This document shows, piece by piece, positions 1 to 7,987 of a stretch of 64,000 bases of DNA. The position numbers were made by a program, and so were the translations under genes. A model generated the notes under the pieces. That model did no database searches, was not told the origin of the DNA, and was given only the letters and a program-made list of their open reading frames with translations. This DNA comes from Sporomusa acidovorans (GTDB taxonomy: Bacteria; Bacillota; Negativicutes; Sporomusales; Sporomusaceae), in assembly GCF_900101845.1 (NCBI RefSeq), contig NZ_FNAM01000025.1, positions 1 through 64,000 of the forward strand. The letters are read 5' to 3'. Each line of letters opens with the position of its first letter. Position 1 is the stretch's first letter.

Positions 1-70
<70 letters not shown>

Positions 71-257
71 GTATATTTATTGAAGCCATTTGTTGGCTCT
101 TACAATCTATTTGGAAATTGTTTTGGTTTTATATATCGCAAGCGATATATAACCGCACATCTGGCTTTTTGATGCATTACTTACATTGTTCAGTTTTCAG
201 GGAACGACGTGCATGGATGCACTAGTTGCCACATCGTCTGTTTTTGACGAATATTTA

Positions 258-286
258 TTCTTAGCATGTATCTTTCGTTATGTCAA
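258..286 (-). promoter_or_regulatory. rRNA promoter P2 (sigma-A)
   Basis: On the minus strand TTGACA (281-286) is followed after 17 bases by TAAGAA (258-263). It lies about 190 bases upstream of the 16S start and is the nearer of two tandem promoters, an arrangement usual for rrn operons. Confidence 0.7.
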
Positions 287-333
287 CAAAATTATTCATA
301 CCATTTATTACCGTTGCTCACAGCGACTTTTAT

Positions 334-362
334 ATGATATCATGTTGTTTGCGCCATGTCAA
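334..362 (-). promoter_or_regulatory. rRNA promoter P1 (sigma-A)
   Basis: On the minus strand TTGACA (357-362), a 17-base spacer and TATCAT (334-339). It is the upstream member of the tandem rrn promoter pair. The 71-523 stretch otherwise holds only the rRNA leader, including the palindrome ATATATCGC/GCGATATAT near 133-153, and a terminator. No gene is seen there. Confidence 0.65.
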
Positions 363-416
363 CTGTAACTTTTTGGATTTAATTTCTAATCTAAACTTAA
401 GAAAAGCTTTTTATAA

Positions 417-462
417 AAAATCAAGCCGGAAGTGATTTGTACCACCCATTCCGGCTTTATCT
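417..462 (-). terminator. Intrinsic terminator after the LctP-family permease
   Basis: The minus strand carries AAGCCGGAAT and its partner TTCCGGCTT around a loop, followed by a T-rich run. It sits 60 bases after the permease stop and before the rRNA promoters, insulating the two units. Confidence 0.75.
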
Positions 463-523
463 ATTATTAACAGGTATACCATTATCAAAACAAAATCATG
501 TCCTACAGTTATTAATTGTCAAA

Positions 524-2113
524 TCAAATAGCTGTCTTTAGCAGCACTAACACAAAAAGCGATGTAATCAGCGTGATAATCAGTGAAAATATAAAAGCGG
601 TACGAATAATTTGATTTTCCTGTCCCAGCTTGTCAATAGAAGCTGCCGCATTTTGCAGCTTGGCCGGAGATATCACACTTGCCAGTCCACCCCCAAAAGC
701 CAGGCCAGCCGTTATAATAATTGTTCCCACTAACGTCATATTAAGATTTTGGGCTGTTGTCATTGTATATTTGGCAAACATAGCAATGGTTGATGCCTCA
801 CTGCCGGTAATAAATCCGCCGAACAAACCAATAAACGCTACGACAGCCCCGTAGGTATCATGAAAATAGAGAGCGGAGTAATCTGCCAGTACTTTTACCA
901 TGCTGGCTGTTTCAAACTTGCCTGTCACCATACTATAACCTGACATATTCATAATTTCACCTATGGAAAAAAATATAGCCGCGGAAAAAACCGGTCTTGG
1001 AGCCCGCTGCCACCAAATGGCCAAAGTATTTTTAATCTGCTGACCAGTGGGGCGAATAAACGGAACTGACAAAACTGTACTGATAAATATCCAGGTATAG
1101 GCATTCCATAAAGCCCGCGTGTCAATAGCACTGCCATTCGCTGTAATGCCGGCAATCGGCAGTTTTAATGTCCTATATAGAAAATTAAACACATCTTTAG
1201 GTACATTTAAAAGCAAAATAAAAACAACCAATAAAATCCATGGAGTCAACGCCCGCCATAAAAAATATTGCCGTTCGTACGCAAGTTCTTCGGCCGTCAG
1301 TTTACTCTTATCAATGACTTTTTTTCCTGTTAAAATCAACAGCATGACCATGGCTATTATGACGGCAATCCCGCACAATACTCCTGTCAGCACGACCAGA
1401 TTATCATACTTATTGCTAAAATATGATACGACGCCAATGACCGTTCCGGTAAGCAAGCAAGGAATTATCCCTTCTTTAATTCCCCGCCATTTTCCTACAA
1501 TCCAGAGCATACATAAGCCTATTAGGGTAGAAACTACCGGCAAAAACAGATAAAAGGCCATTCCTGCCTGCGCCAGACTAATCTCGTGCCCTTTGCCGAA
1601 AAAACTGTTGGCTATATCGACAAATACAACAATGGGGGCACCTAAAAGCGCATACGTACACAATGAGTCATACCCTATTGCGGGCAAAGCAATAGCTACC
1701 TGAGTCGAGTAACCCATCGCCAACAGTATGGGCGGCAACAGGGAAACCGGCGTTGCCCCAACCGCTACCATTAAGGTGCCAAAGCCGATATTAATCAGCA
1801 TAATTTGAATTGCCCGGTTTTCACTGGCTATTGTTTTGATAAAAATTATAATTCGCTTAAGCGCCCCTGTTTGTTCCATAAAAGCCATTTGCAACAAGGA
1901 GGTCGCCACAATAAGCGAGACAGCAAAGGACCGTATAAACCCTGCCACTGTCGAACGCAATATGACCTCAATACTTGTCTGAAAAACAAAATAAGCAACC
2001 ACGGAAATCGTTAACCATCCTACAATGCCACTTACATCTGCTGCCTGTTTCCAAATGATCAGCATAGCCAAAATAACAACAATCGGCAACAGCGTGAATA
2101 GTAAGTTCTCCAT
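524..2113 (-). CDS. LctP-family permease behind a T-box
   Basis: A 529-residue polytopic membrane protein with about a dozen hydrophobic segments, the length and pattern of the L-lactate permease (LctP) family. Family members import lactate or glycolate with protons. The C-terminal signature region is present in altered form (GGFITGSEASTIAMF, against GS-rich segments in true lactate permeases), so the substrate may differ. The start has a clear GGAAGGAG site. The gene stands alone between an rRNA operon and a DoxX gene, and it is preceded by a full T-box leader. Since T-boxes sense uncharged tRNA, an amino acid or related acid is a likelier cargo than lactate. Family assignment is firm; substrate is inference. 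Confidence 0.8.
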   Translation of the reverse strand: MENLLFTLLPIVVILAMLIIWKQAADVSGIVGWLTISVVAYFVFQTSIEVILRSTVAGFIRSFAVSLIVATSLLQMAFMEQTGALKRIIIFIKTIASENRAIQIMLINIGFGTLMVAVGATPVSLLPPILLAMGYSTQVAIALPAIGYDSLCTYALLGAPIVVFVDIANSFFGKGHEISLAQAGMAFYLFLPVVSTLIGLCMLWIVGKWRGIKEGIIPCLLTGTVIGVVSYFSNKYDNLVVLTGVLCGIAVIIAMVMLLILTGKKVIDKSKLTAEELAYERQYFLWRALTPWILLVVFILLLNVPKDVFNFLYRTLKLPIAGITANGSAIDTRALWNAYTWIFISTVLSVPFIRPTGQQIKNTLAIWWQRAPRPVFSAAIFFSIGEIMNMSGYSMVTGKFETASMVKVLADYSALYFHDTYGAVVAFIGLFGGFITGSEASTIAMFAKYTMTTAQNLNMTLVGTIIITAGLAFGGGLASVISPAKLQNAAASIDKLGQENQIIRTAFIFSLIITLITSLFVLVLLKTAI

Positions 2114-2186
2114 GTTATTCTCCTTCCTACTTTTGCTACAATACTAGCAAATTCCTACAAAACCTCCTCCTAGAAATAGAATAGCG

Positions 2187-2266
2187 GAAAGACTTCGCTA
2201 TGCCAGGCTTTTTCGGATGCAGGCAAAGCTTAGTCGTGCTGTTCGGGCGGAAAGCCATCTTTCCGT
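2187..2266 (-). promoter_or_regulatory. Second leader hairpin region between T-box terminator and permease
   Basis: After the T-box terminator the minus strand holds a hairpin GGCGGAAAG/CTTTCC and the string CGACTAAG, then a small stem ATAGCG/CGCTAT before the permease RBS. Part of it resembles the leader element found before xdhA (about 52.43-52.53 kb). Function is unknown. Confidence 0.35.
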
Positions 2267-2267
2267 C

Positions 2268-2640
2268 CGGATAAAATAAAAACCCCCATCCCCTAATGGA
2301 ATAAGGGACGGGAGTAGATTCCCGCGATACCACCCTTGTAGAGTCATTAACCCAAACCAGCTATTGACTCCTCCTCTGTAGAGTACGGGCAAAGCATAAG
2401 CTTACCGATACCCCCTTCCCATAACGGCGGAAGTTCCGTCCACACCTACCAAGTTCAAAAAATAATCGTTGAACCCTTCAGCTAGCAACTCTGAGGTGTA
2501 CTTCACGAATCAACTCCAGTCCGGGCTTTCACCAACCGCCGGCTCTCTGCGCTGTAATCGAAGGCTACTCTCCTCTTCACAGTCTTTAGGATCGTTCTAT
2601 TTATTTTGTAATCACTGTATAATCCTTTGCATTTTCAGAT
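2268..2640 (-). promoter_or_regulatory. T-box riboswitch (tRNA-sensing leader)
   Basis: The minus strand carries the T-box core GGGTGGTATCGCGGG (2321-2335), which pairs with the acceptor end of uncharged tRNA. It is preceded by a stem I with GAGAGTAG, a distal GGCGGTTGGTGAAAGCC-type element and a specifier loop GTGAAGTACACCTC (about 2494-2507). A GC-rich terminator hairpin with a T tract follows (2272-2314). The specifier reads as UAC (Tyr) or GUA (Val), depending on the register after GAA, and I cannot settle which. High uncharged tRNA should favour antitermination and permease expression. Confidence 0.92.
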
Positions 2641-2661
2641 AGTCAATGTTTCATTGAGTAT

Positions 2662-2690
2662 AATATAGCAATACACATGTTTTTTGTCAA
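2662..2690 (-). promoter_or_regulatory. Sigma-A promoter of the T-box/permease transcript
   Basis: Minus strand TTGACA (2685-2690), 17-base spacer, TATATT (2662-2667), placed just upstream of the T-box stem I. Near-consensus, so expression is probably set mainly at the antitermination step. Confidence 0.75.
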
Positions 2691-2717
2691 GACTAACGCC
2701 TACAAATTATTGTACAG

Positions 2718-3200
2718 CTAGCGGATACTGCTGGTACGAAAGGATTTTTCTCCGAATTTTTCAATTCCCAGATAATAGTCCAAACTGTACTTACCCGGCC
2801 CGATAAAAGCGGCGGCGAAAAAGCTTAGCCCGTCTTCCAGAGACTGCGACGCTTTCTGCAATCCCTTGCCATCTGCCATTTGGCTGATGAATGCAACTAA
2901 CATATTGCTAAACAGCAAAAAACAGGCCGGACGATAAAACAGTCCAAGAGCAAACAGCAAGCCGCCGCCAAATTCGGCAAAGCTAGACATAAAGCCCCAA
3001 ATACCAGGTGCAAACTCAATCCCGAATGTGCCCATGGCTTTGCCAAGCCCCGCCCATGCTCCGGGCCCGCCAATAATCTTTGGCCAGCCATGCCACATAA
3101 ACATTCCGCCCAACCCCAGCCGAAACAACAACAATGCCGAATCCCGAAAGCGGTACAGTATCTCTGCAAATTGCCGCAAAAAATCTTTCAACAAGATCAC
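2718..3200 (-). CDS. DoxX family membrane protein
   Basis: A 160-residue protein with four hydrophobic segments. It has the DoxX hallmarks: an early RLGLGGMFMWHGWPKI segment, then a GGGLLFALG segment. DoxX proteins are small inner-membrane proteins found in terminal oxidase or thiosulfate-oxidising complexes and in redox-stress settings; the role of most is unknown. It follows the DUF1540 and rubrerythrin genes on the same strand, which suggests an oxidative-stress setting, but the spacing does not prove co-transcription. Confidence 0.8.
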   Translation of the reverse strand: MILLKDFLRQFAEILYRFRDSALLLFRLGLGGMFMWHGWPKIIGGPGAWAGLGKAMGTFGIEFAPGIWGFMSSFAEFGGGLLFALGLFYRPACFLLFSNMLVAFISQMADGKGLQKASQSLEDGLSFFAAAFIGPGKYSLDYYLGIEKFGEKSFRTSSIR

Positions 3201-3238
3201 GTCTCCAAAAATTATTTCTCCAGACAGTTATCCGCAAC

Positions 3239-3559
3239 TTATTCTCTATGTTTAAAACTGGCACACTTTGTTTGGGTGTAATATTCCACATTGTCGCCGC
3301 TTACTGTAATGGAACCTAACTGGCAAAGCTTGTTATCATTATACGAACAAGTTTCAACTACGCACTTCAAACAATCACAGGAACCGGAGCTTAACACATT
3401 ATTTGTCAACTCCGCATAATGCAGTTTGTTCAGATAAGTGCCGCAGTTAGTATGACAGTCCTTGGTGGCTGAATTGCCGACTATATCGATGCAATTTGCG
3501 TAACATATACCTGAATTATTGTGGGAACAGTTAATAACCTCACAATCAATTTTCGCCAT
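3239..3559 (-). CDS. DUF1540 cysteine-rich protein, two domains
   Basis: A 106-residue protein with two copies of the DUF1540 cysteine pattern, at roughly residues 4-40 and 59-102. The first begins CEVINCSHNNSGICYA and the second CVVETCSYNDNKLCQ. DUF1540 proteins are small probable metal-binding proteins common in spore-forming Firmicutes; function unknown. The RBS AGAGGAG lies well placed upstream. It is followed by the DoxX gene and preceded at 18 bases by rubrerythrin, so it is probably co-transcribed with rubrerythrin. Confidence 0.85.
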   Translation of the reverse strand: MAKIDCEVINCSHNNSGICYANCIDIVGNSATKDCHTNCGTYLNKLHYAELTNNVLSSGSCDCLKCVVETCSYNDNKLCQLGSITVSGDNVEYYTQTKCASFKHRE

Positions 3560-3577
3560 TTTCCAATGCTCCTCTTT

Positions 3578-4120
3578 TTATTTGAAGTATCGATCAAGCA
3601 AGCCTTTAAAGGCGCAGCCATGTCTGGCCTCGTCCTTACACATTTCGTGAACGGTATCATGAATAGCGTCCAGGTTATGCTGTTTAGCTAACGTAGCCAG
3701 TTGTTTTTTGCCGTCACAGGCGCCATATTCCGCTTCGACTCTGGCACTTAAATTGGCTTTGGTATCTGCCATCACTACTTCACCTAAAAGTTCCGCAAAT
3801 TTTGCGGCATGCTCGGCTTCTTCAAAGGCAATCCGTTTATAGGCTTCTGCTACCTCGGGATAACCCTGCCTGTCCGCTTGGCGGGACATAGCCAAATACA
3901 TGCCTACTTCCGTGCATTCCCCCATAAAATTAGCGCGTAATCCCTCTACAACCTCTACCGGAACATCTTTGGAAATTCCAATTCTGTGTTCATCCGCCCA
4001 AGCCAGGTCCCCGGTCATTTCTTTGAACTTATCCCGACTGGCTTTACAAACCGGGCATTTTTCAGGAGGTTCTTCTCCTTCGTGTACATACCCACATACG
4101 GTGCATACAAACTTTTTCAT
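3578..4120 (-). CDS. Reverse rubrerythrin (NADH peroxidase type)
   Basis: A 180-residue non-haem diiron protein that reduces hydrogen peroxide in the cytoplasm of anaerobes. The rubredoxin domain is N-terminal (CTVCGY at residue 6 and CPVCKA at residue 22), the 'reverse' order. A ferritin-like domain follows, with the iron ligands visible in [24 protein letters not shown] and DEARHG. The length matches clostridial reverse rubrerythrins. An RBS (GGAGGAAT) precedes the ATG. Confidence 0.92.
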   Translation of the reverse strand: MKKFVCTVCGYVHEGEEPPEKCPVCKASRDKFKEMTGDLAWADEHRIGISKDVPVEVVEGLRANFMGECTEVGMYLAMSRQADRQGYPEVAEAYKRIAFEEAEHAAKFAELLGEVVMADTKANLSARVEAEYGACDGKKQLATLAKQHNLDAIHDTVHEMCKDEARHGCAFKGLLDRYFK

Positions 4121-4144
4121 TCTATTCCTCCAGCTTATGTAGAA

Positions 4145-4330
4145 TGGAAATAAAGTGAGACTTAATTCAGGTGGAGTTTTAACTCCTTCTGAATTTTAGT
4201 CGAAATTATCCAGGAGCTTAGCGCTGATTTATCTCCCGCTTAAAAAAGCGGGAATATTAGCGGCGGTTAGCTATCGGATAAACCTTTCAGAATTATAGTA
4301 TTTGAAATTTTTCTATAACAATACCTGTCA
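4145..4330. repeat. Large imperfect fold-back in the 4121-4610 intergenic region
   Basis: Nested inverted repeats: GACTTAATTCAG/CTGAATTTTAGTC around GAGTTTTAACTC, then TTATCC...GGATAA enclosing CCCGCTT/AAGCGGG. These could act as a terminator or be a degraded palindromic element. The rest of the gap contains one repeat-family copy and the sigma-54 activator's 5' region. Confidence 0.45.
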
Positions 4331-4400
4331 AATTTGTTTCACATTCAAAACCGGCATTCATCCCGTGAAGAAAGACTGCCTGATTGAACATAAATGGGGC

Positions 4401-4471
4401 AAGCCTGAACGCGGAAGACTGATAAGTGCCGCCCGCCTGCGCCGGCAGTATTCTTTAATGCGGAATATATA
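4401..4471. repeat. Palindromic repeat family, partial copy 1
   Basis: Ends with CTTTAATGCGGAATATATA, identical to the right end of the copies at 39.03-39.10 and 43.30-43.43 kb, and contains CCCGCCTGCGCC, matching their arm. The left half is diverged (GAACGCGGAAGACTGATAAG). It is the only copy not next to a stop codon on the minus strand. Confidence 0.65.
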
Positions 4472-4610
4472 GATCAATACTCTTGTTAAGTTAAAAAATT
4501 AACCTACTTTTTTAGGGGACAAAAACCCTTGCCATACTGTAAAATATAGGTAAACACACTTCCTTCATTCCTCTTTGGTCACAACTTAAATTATTTAGGG
4601 AGGCCAAACA

Positions 4611-6515
4611 ATGACGAAGATGACCGTAAAATTACAGGATCTCATTGATTCATTATTTCTTCAGCAATTCCAGGATAACTTCGCCTTGAGTGTGGGTGTT
4701 GCCAGCGTAATCGAAGATAACCAGGGCAATACCGTTACTTGTCCCAGCTGTTTTTCCAAGTTATGCAAAGAAATTATCCGGGCATCTCCCCTGGGATTGA
4801 AACGGTGTCTGGATGCCGATATCTACGGCGCAACAGAAGCGGTGCGGACTGGTAGACCCACAATCTATAGCTGCCATGCAGGGTTAATCGACTTTGCCGC
4901 TCCAATTTTACTGAATGGTCAGGTAATTGGGACAATTTTTGGCGGACAACTTCTGACAAAGGAGCCTGCCAAAGAGCACTGCCATAAAATAGCTCAGGAA
5001 ATAGGCGTCCAGGCAGATAACTATATGGCCGCAATACAAGAAATCCCTATTGTGGCCAAGGAAAAGGTTCAGGCTGCCGCCAGTGTCCTTTTTTCAGTAG
5101 CGAATACCTTATCGAAATACGCCTATCAATCGTTAATGCTAAAAAAAAGCAACCGCGAAATCGTGTTGTCTTATAATCGCTTGGAAAATATATTTAATAC
5201 CATGTCCGACGGCGTATTAATGATTGATGATCAAGGCATCGTGCAACAGCTCAATGTAATAGCGGAGGAAATTTTTGACCGCCCGGGCTGTGAACTTATT
5301 CATAAATCTATCACCGAACTTATGGGCAGTAATACGCCTTTTATCGAAAATGTTTACAAACGCCAAACTGCTTATAATGACTTTGAAATTTTTATTGACG
5401 CCAATGTAGGCCGTCTGCACTGCCTGTCCTCCGGCAGGCCAATAGTGGATGATGAAGGGATGCTTTCCGGCGGCGTTATTATTCTCCGCCCGATAAAAAA
5501 GGTTCGCAGCCTGATTAACCGCCTAAGCGGCGCCCAAGCCACCTTTCGCTTTAGTGACATTATCGGCCAGTGCCCCGCTATAAAAAAGACCGTACATCTG
5601 GCCTCGCAGGCCGCGGCAGGAATGGCCAGCATATTAATTGAGGGAGAAAGCGGCACCGGTAAAGAAGTTTTTGCTCAAGCCATTCACAACCAGAGTTCCC
5701 GGCGGGCGGGACCTTTTGTGGCTGTAAACTGCGGAGCGATTCCCCGCGAACTTATGATCAGCGAGTTGTTCGGGTATATAGAAGGCGCGTTTACCGGCGC
5801 CAAACGCGGCGGCAGGCCGGGGAAATTCGAGTTTGCTTCAGGCGGAACCATTTTTCTTGATGAAATCGGCGACACCCCGCTGGAACTGCAGGTTGCCCTA
5901 CTGAGAGTTATCCAGGAACGAAATATAACCCGCATGGGGGATAATAAAGTCATTCCCGTTGATCTGCGGATTATCTGCGCCACCAATAAAAATCTGGCAC
6001 AAGAAGTACAACAAGGTAATTTCCGCCAGGATTTATATTACCGTCTCAATGTCATCTCCTTAAAAATTCCGCCATTGCGCGAACGCCAGGAAGATATTCC
6101 CTTGATTTTCAAGTATATGTTGACTACAATGGGGCGGGAATGGGGAAAGATCTTTACAAAAATTGACCCCCGGGTAATGCCTATACTCCAAAAATATCAT
6201 TGGCCCGGTAATGTCCGCGAGTTACAGAATGCCGTCGAAAGAATCATTAGTGTTGCCGACGAGGATACGATTTTTCCTGAGCACCTGCCTGACCATATTG
6301 TCAATTATCAGTCATTTGCTATCCACCAGTCCAATTCGCCAGGAATACTTTGTGAACGAGAAAGAATCAAACAAAATTTAAACGAAAAAGAGCGTCTGCA
6401 GATCCTTGACTATTTGCTAAAAGCAAATGGCAATATCAGCCATGCCGCCAAACAGATGGGAATGGCCCGCAGTACCATGTATCGAAAAATGCGCCAATAT
6501 GATATTTCCTATTAA
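4611..6515 (+). CDS. PocR-PAS-AAA sigma-54-dependent activator
   Basis: A 634-residue enhancer-binding protein. Residues about 8-175 form a PocR sensory domain, with cysteines in TCPSCFSKLC and a GTIFGGQLL strand. Residues about 190-290 are a PAS domain (NTMSDGVLMIDDQG). About 315-550 is the AAA+ domain, with Walker A GESGTGKE, sigma-54 contact loop GAFTGA and Walker B GGTIFLDEIGD. The end is a Fis-type helix-turn-helix. PocR domains bind small diols or related metabolites in known cases. It converges on a butanediol dehydrogenase-like gene with a sigma-54 promoter, so that gene is the likely target (inference). RBS GGGAGG precedes the ATG. Confidence 0.92.
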   Translation: MTKMTVKLQDLIDSLFLQQFQDNFALSVGVASVIEDNQGNTVTCPSCFSKLCKEIIRASPLGLKRCLDADIYGATEAVRTGRPTIYSCHAGLIDFAAPILLNGQVIGTIFGGQLLTKEPAKEHCHKIAQEIGVQADNYMAAIQEIPIVAKEKVQAAASVLFSVANTLSKYAYQSLMLKKSNREIVLSYNRLENIFNTMSDGVLMIDDQGIVQQLNVIAEEIFDRPGCELIHKSITELMGSNTPFIENVYKRQTAYNDFEIFIDANVGRLHCLSSGRPIVDDEGMLSGGVIILRPIKKVRSLINRLSGAQATFRFSDIIGQCPAIKKTVHLASQAAAGMASILIEGESGTGKEVFAQAIHNQSSRRAGPFVAVNCGAIPRELMISELFGYIEGAFTGAKRGGRPGKFEFASGGTIFLDEIGDTPLELQVALLRVIQERNITRMGDNKVIPVDLRIICATNKNLAQEVQQGNFRQDLYYRLNVISLKIPPLRERQEDIPLIFKYMLTTMGREWGKIFTKIDPRVMPILQKYHWPGNVRELQNAVERIISVADEDTIFPEHLPDHIVNYQSFAIHQSNSPGILCERERIKQNLNEKERLQILDYLLKANGNISHAAKQMGMARSTMYRKMRQYDISY

Positions 6516-6525
6516 GATTCAATTT

Positions 6526-6575
6526 GGCCATAGACTAAAGATGTCTTGCTGTAGTCTATGGCCTGCTTTATTAGA
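6526..6575. terminator. Bidirectional terminator between activator and dehydrogenase
   Basis: A 12-bp stem GGCCATAGACTA/TAGTCTATGGCC (6526-6563) followed by a T-rich stretch, between two converging genes. It can serve both strands. Confidence 0.75.
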
Positions 6576-7626
6576 ACGGTTTTACCAAAATTTTAATGTT
6601 TTCTTCCTTGCGATTAATTAACTCTTCAAAACCTTTGCCAACAATGTCATCAAGATGAATCTTGCCGGTAATCAATGGCTCCACATCAATTCTGCCATCA
6701 GAAACCAATTGTATAGCCGGGGCAAATTCGCCATAATACCCCAGTGATCCGGTAACTTCTTTTTCTGTAAAGGACAGGGCATTGAAATTTAATGTCGATG
6801 CTTTTTCAAAAATACCGACAATCACCACCCGGCCTGCGGAACGGGCAAGTTCGATAGCGATCGGCGCCGTTTTATCACTGCCAATACACTCAAATACAAC
6901 ATCAGCGCCGCCGTTGGTCAAATCTTTTACAGCCTTTACTACATCTGTCTCAGTCGGGTCTAATACAGCCGTGGCACCGGCCTGTAAGGCGTATTCCTTC
7001 CTGGCTTTAGCCACTTCAATCGTATAGATCTTGCTTGCTCCGGCCGCTTTGGCGCACATCAGGGCGGAAAGGCCGATTGTACCCGCGCCCATAACGACAA
7101 CGGTATCCCCCTGCACCAGCGGTGCACGCCGAATGGCATGCATGGCCACTGCCAAAGGTTCAATGACCGCGCCAACCTCATATGACATCTTATCAGGAAT
7201 CTTATACATGGTGTAGGCCGGTACATTCACATATTCGGCAAACGCCCCATCCGTCATTAAGCCTGTAAAGGCCAGCTTGTCACACAGGCTATAGCGGTTC
7301 TCCCTGCAGCGCGCGCATTCCCAACACACCTGGCAAGCATCAGGGGCGACCCTGTCACCTACTTTTACGTTGGTAACATCCGGGCCAATTTCTACCACAT
7401 CGCCGGAAAACTCATGTCCCAGTATTAAAGGCGCCGTATTACCTGTCAATGGGTGCGGTTTATCAACAGGTATAAAAATCGGACCGGCAATATATTCGTG
7501 AAGATCCGAACCACAAATTCCGCACCACTGCACCTTAACCTTGACCCAGCCTTTTGGCGGGCTGGGCGGCTCAGGAACATCCATGACTCGCACATCTTTT
7601 TTGCCATACCAAACCGCTGCTTTCAT
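6571..7626 (-). CDS. Zinc alcohol dehydrogenase, 2,3-butanediol dehydrogenase-like
   Basis: A 351-residue medium-chain zinc dehydrogenase. Catalytic zinc ligands are in CGICGSDLHEY and GHEF. A structural zinc cluster CQVCWECARCRENRYSLC and a NAD-binding Rossmann motif VMGAGTIGLSA are visible. Sequence style and length match (R,R)-butanediol dehydrogenases, which interconvert acetoin and 2,3-butanediol with NAD. This fits with the acetoin dehydrogenase operon 17 kb away: butanediol would be oxidised to acetoin and then cleaved. L-threonine or sorbitol dehydrogenases are alternatives. A sigma-54 promoter lies 76 bases upstream, pointing to control by the neighbouring PocR activator. Confidence 0.82.
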   Translation of the reverse strand: MKAAVWYGKKDVRVMDVPEPPSPPKGWVKVKVQWCGICGSDLHEYIAGPIFIPVDKPHPLTGNTAPLILGHEFSGDVVEIGPDVTNVKVGDRVAPDACQVCWECARCRENRYSLCDKLAFTGLMTDGAFAEYVNVPAYTMYKIPDKMSYEVGAVIEPLAVAMHAIRRAPLVQGDTVVVMGAGTIGLSALMCAKAAGASKIYTIEVAKARKEYALQAGATAVLDPTETDVVKAVKDLTNGGADVVFECIGSDKTAPIAIELARSAGRVVIVGIFEKASTLNFNALSFTEKEVTGSLGYYGEFAPAIQLVSDGRIDVEPLITGKIHLDDIVGKGFEELINRKEENIKILVKPF

Positions 7627-7701
7627 CCAAATTCCCCCTCATTAAAAAATAAGAACTGAATACACAAAATTGCTATGTGTATTGCTCCCGCACTGTATTT
7701 A

Positions 7702-7717
7702 TGCAAAAAACGCGCCA
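7702..7717 (-). promoter_or_regulatory. Sigma-54 (-24/-12) promoter of the butanediol dehydrogenase-like gene
   Basis: Minus strand TGGCGCGTTTTTTGCA: the -24 GG and -12 GC elements have the fixed spacing of TGGCAC-N5-TTGCA. It lies 76 bases upstream of the dehydrogenase ATG. Confidence 0.85.
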
Positions 7718-7772
7718 ACGGGAAGTAAATTTTTCCTGTTTTGAAAAGTCAGATAATATAAGGCTGTTTGGT

Positions 7773-7840
7773 GTGTCCGGAACATATATGTGTTGTGTTT
7801 TTGTCCGATTATTAGCCAAAAATGTATCTTCACCGGACAC
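7773..7840. promoter_or_regulatory. Probable activator sites (GTGTCCGG inverted pair)
   Basis: GTGTCCGG (7773-7780) and its inverse CCGGACAC (7833-7840), 60 bases apart, with a half-like TTGTCCG at 7801. They sit 55-140 bases upstream of the -24 element, where enhancer-binding proteins normally bind. Confidence 0.6.
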
Positions 7841-7882
7841 CCCTGCTACATAATAAAAAGGCTTTCGCACTAAGAATAAGTA

Positions 7883-7943
7883 AGAAAGACTAAAGCTTGT
7901 GCCGACGTCAAAATGGGTTGGCACAAGCTTTAATCTTTCTTGT
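7883..7943. repeat. Long inverted repeat between the two transcription units
   Basis: AAGAAAGACTAAAGCTTGTGCC pairs with GGCACAAGCTTTAATCTTTCTT around a 17-base loop, arms of about 22 bases. It lies just past the terminator of the lipoyl operon and before the activator sites. Its GGCACAAGC core also occurs in the leader hairpins at 32.2 and 52.4 kb. Confidence 0.7.
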
Positions 7944-7944
7944 A

Positions 7945-7980
7945 AAAAGTAATCCCCGGACTCCAAAAAATCCGGGGAAT
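7945..7980 (-). terminator. Terminator of the lipoyl/acetoin gene string
   Basis: Minus strand CCCCGGA, a 10-base loop, TCCGGGG, then ATTACTTTTT, beginning 8 bases after the stop codon of the DUF116 gene. Confidence 0.85.
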
Positions 7981-7987
7981 GGTGTAA

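Noticed and set aside
186-368. 60-residue open frame on the plus strand in the rRNA leader
   Set aside because: It spans both rRNA promoters, has no ribosome binding site and no recognised sequence.
2136-2392. Two short open frames inside the T-box leader
   Set aside because: They read across the antiterminator and terminator, so the RNA structure explains the sequence.
7673-7966. 97-residue open frame between the two transcription units
   Set aside because: It overlaps the sigma-54 promoter, the enhancer sites and the long inverted repeat.
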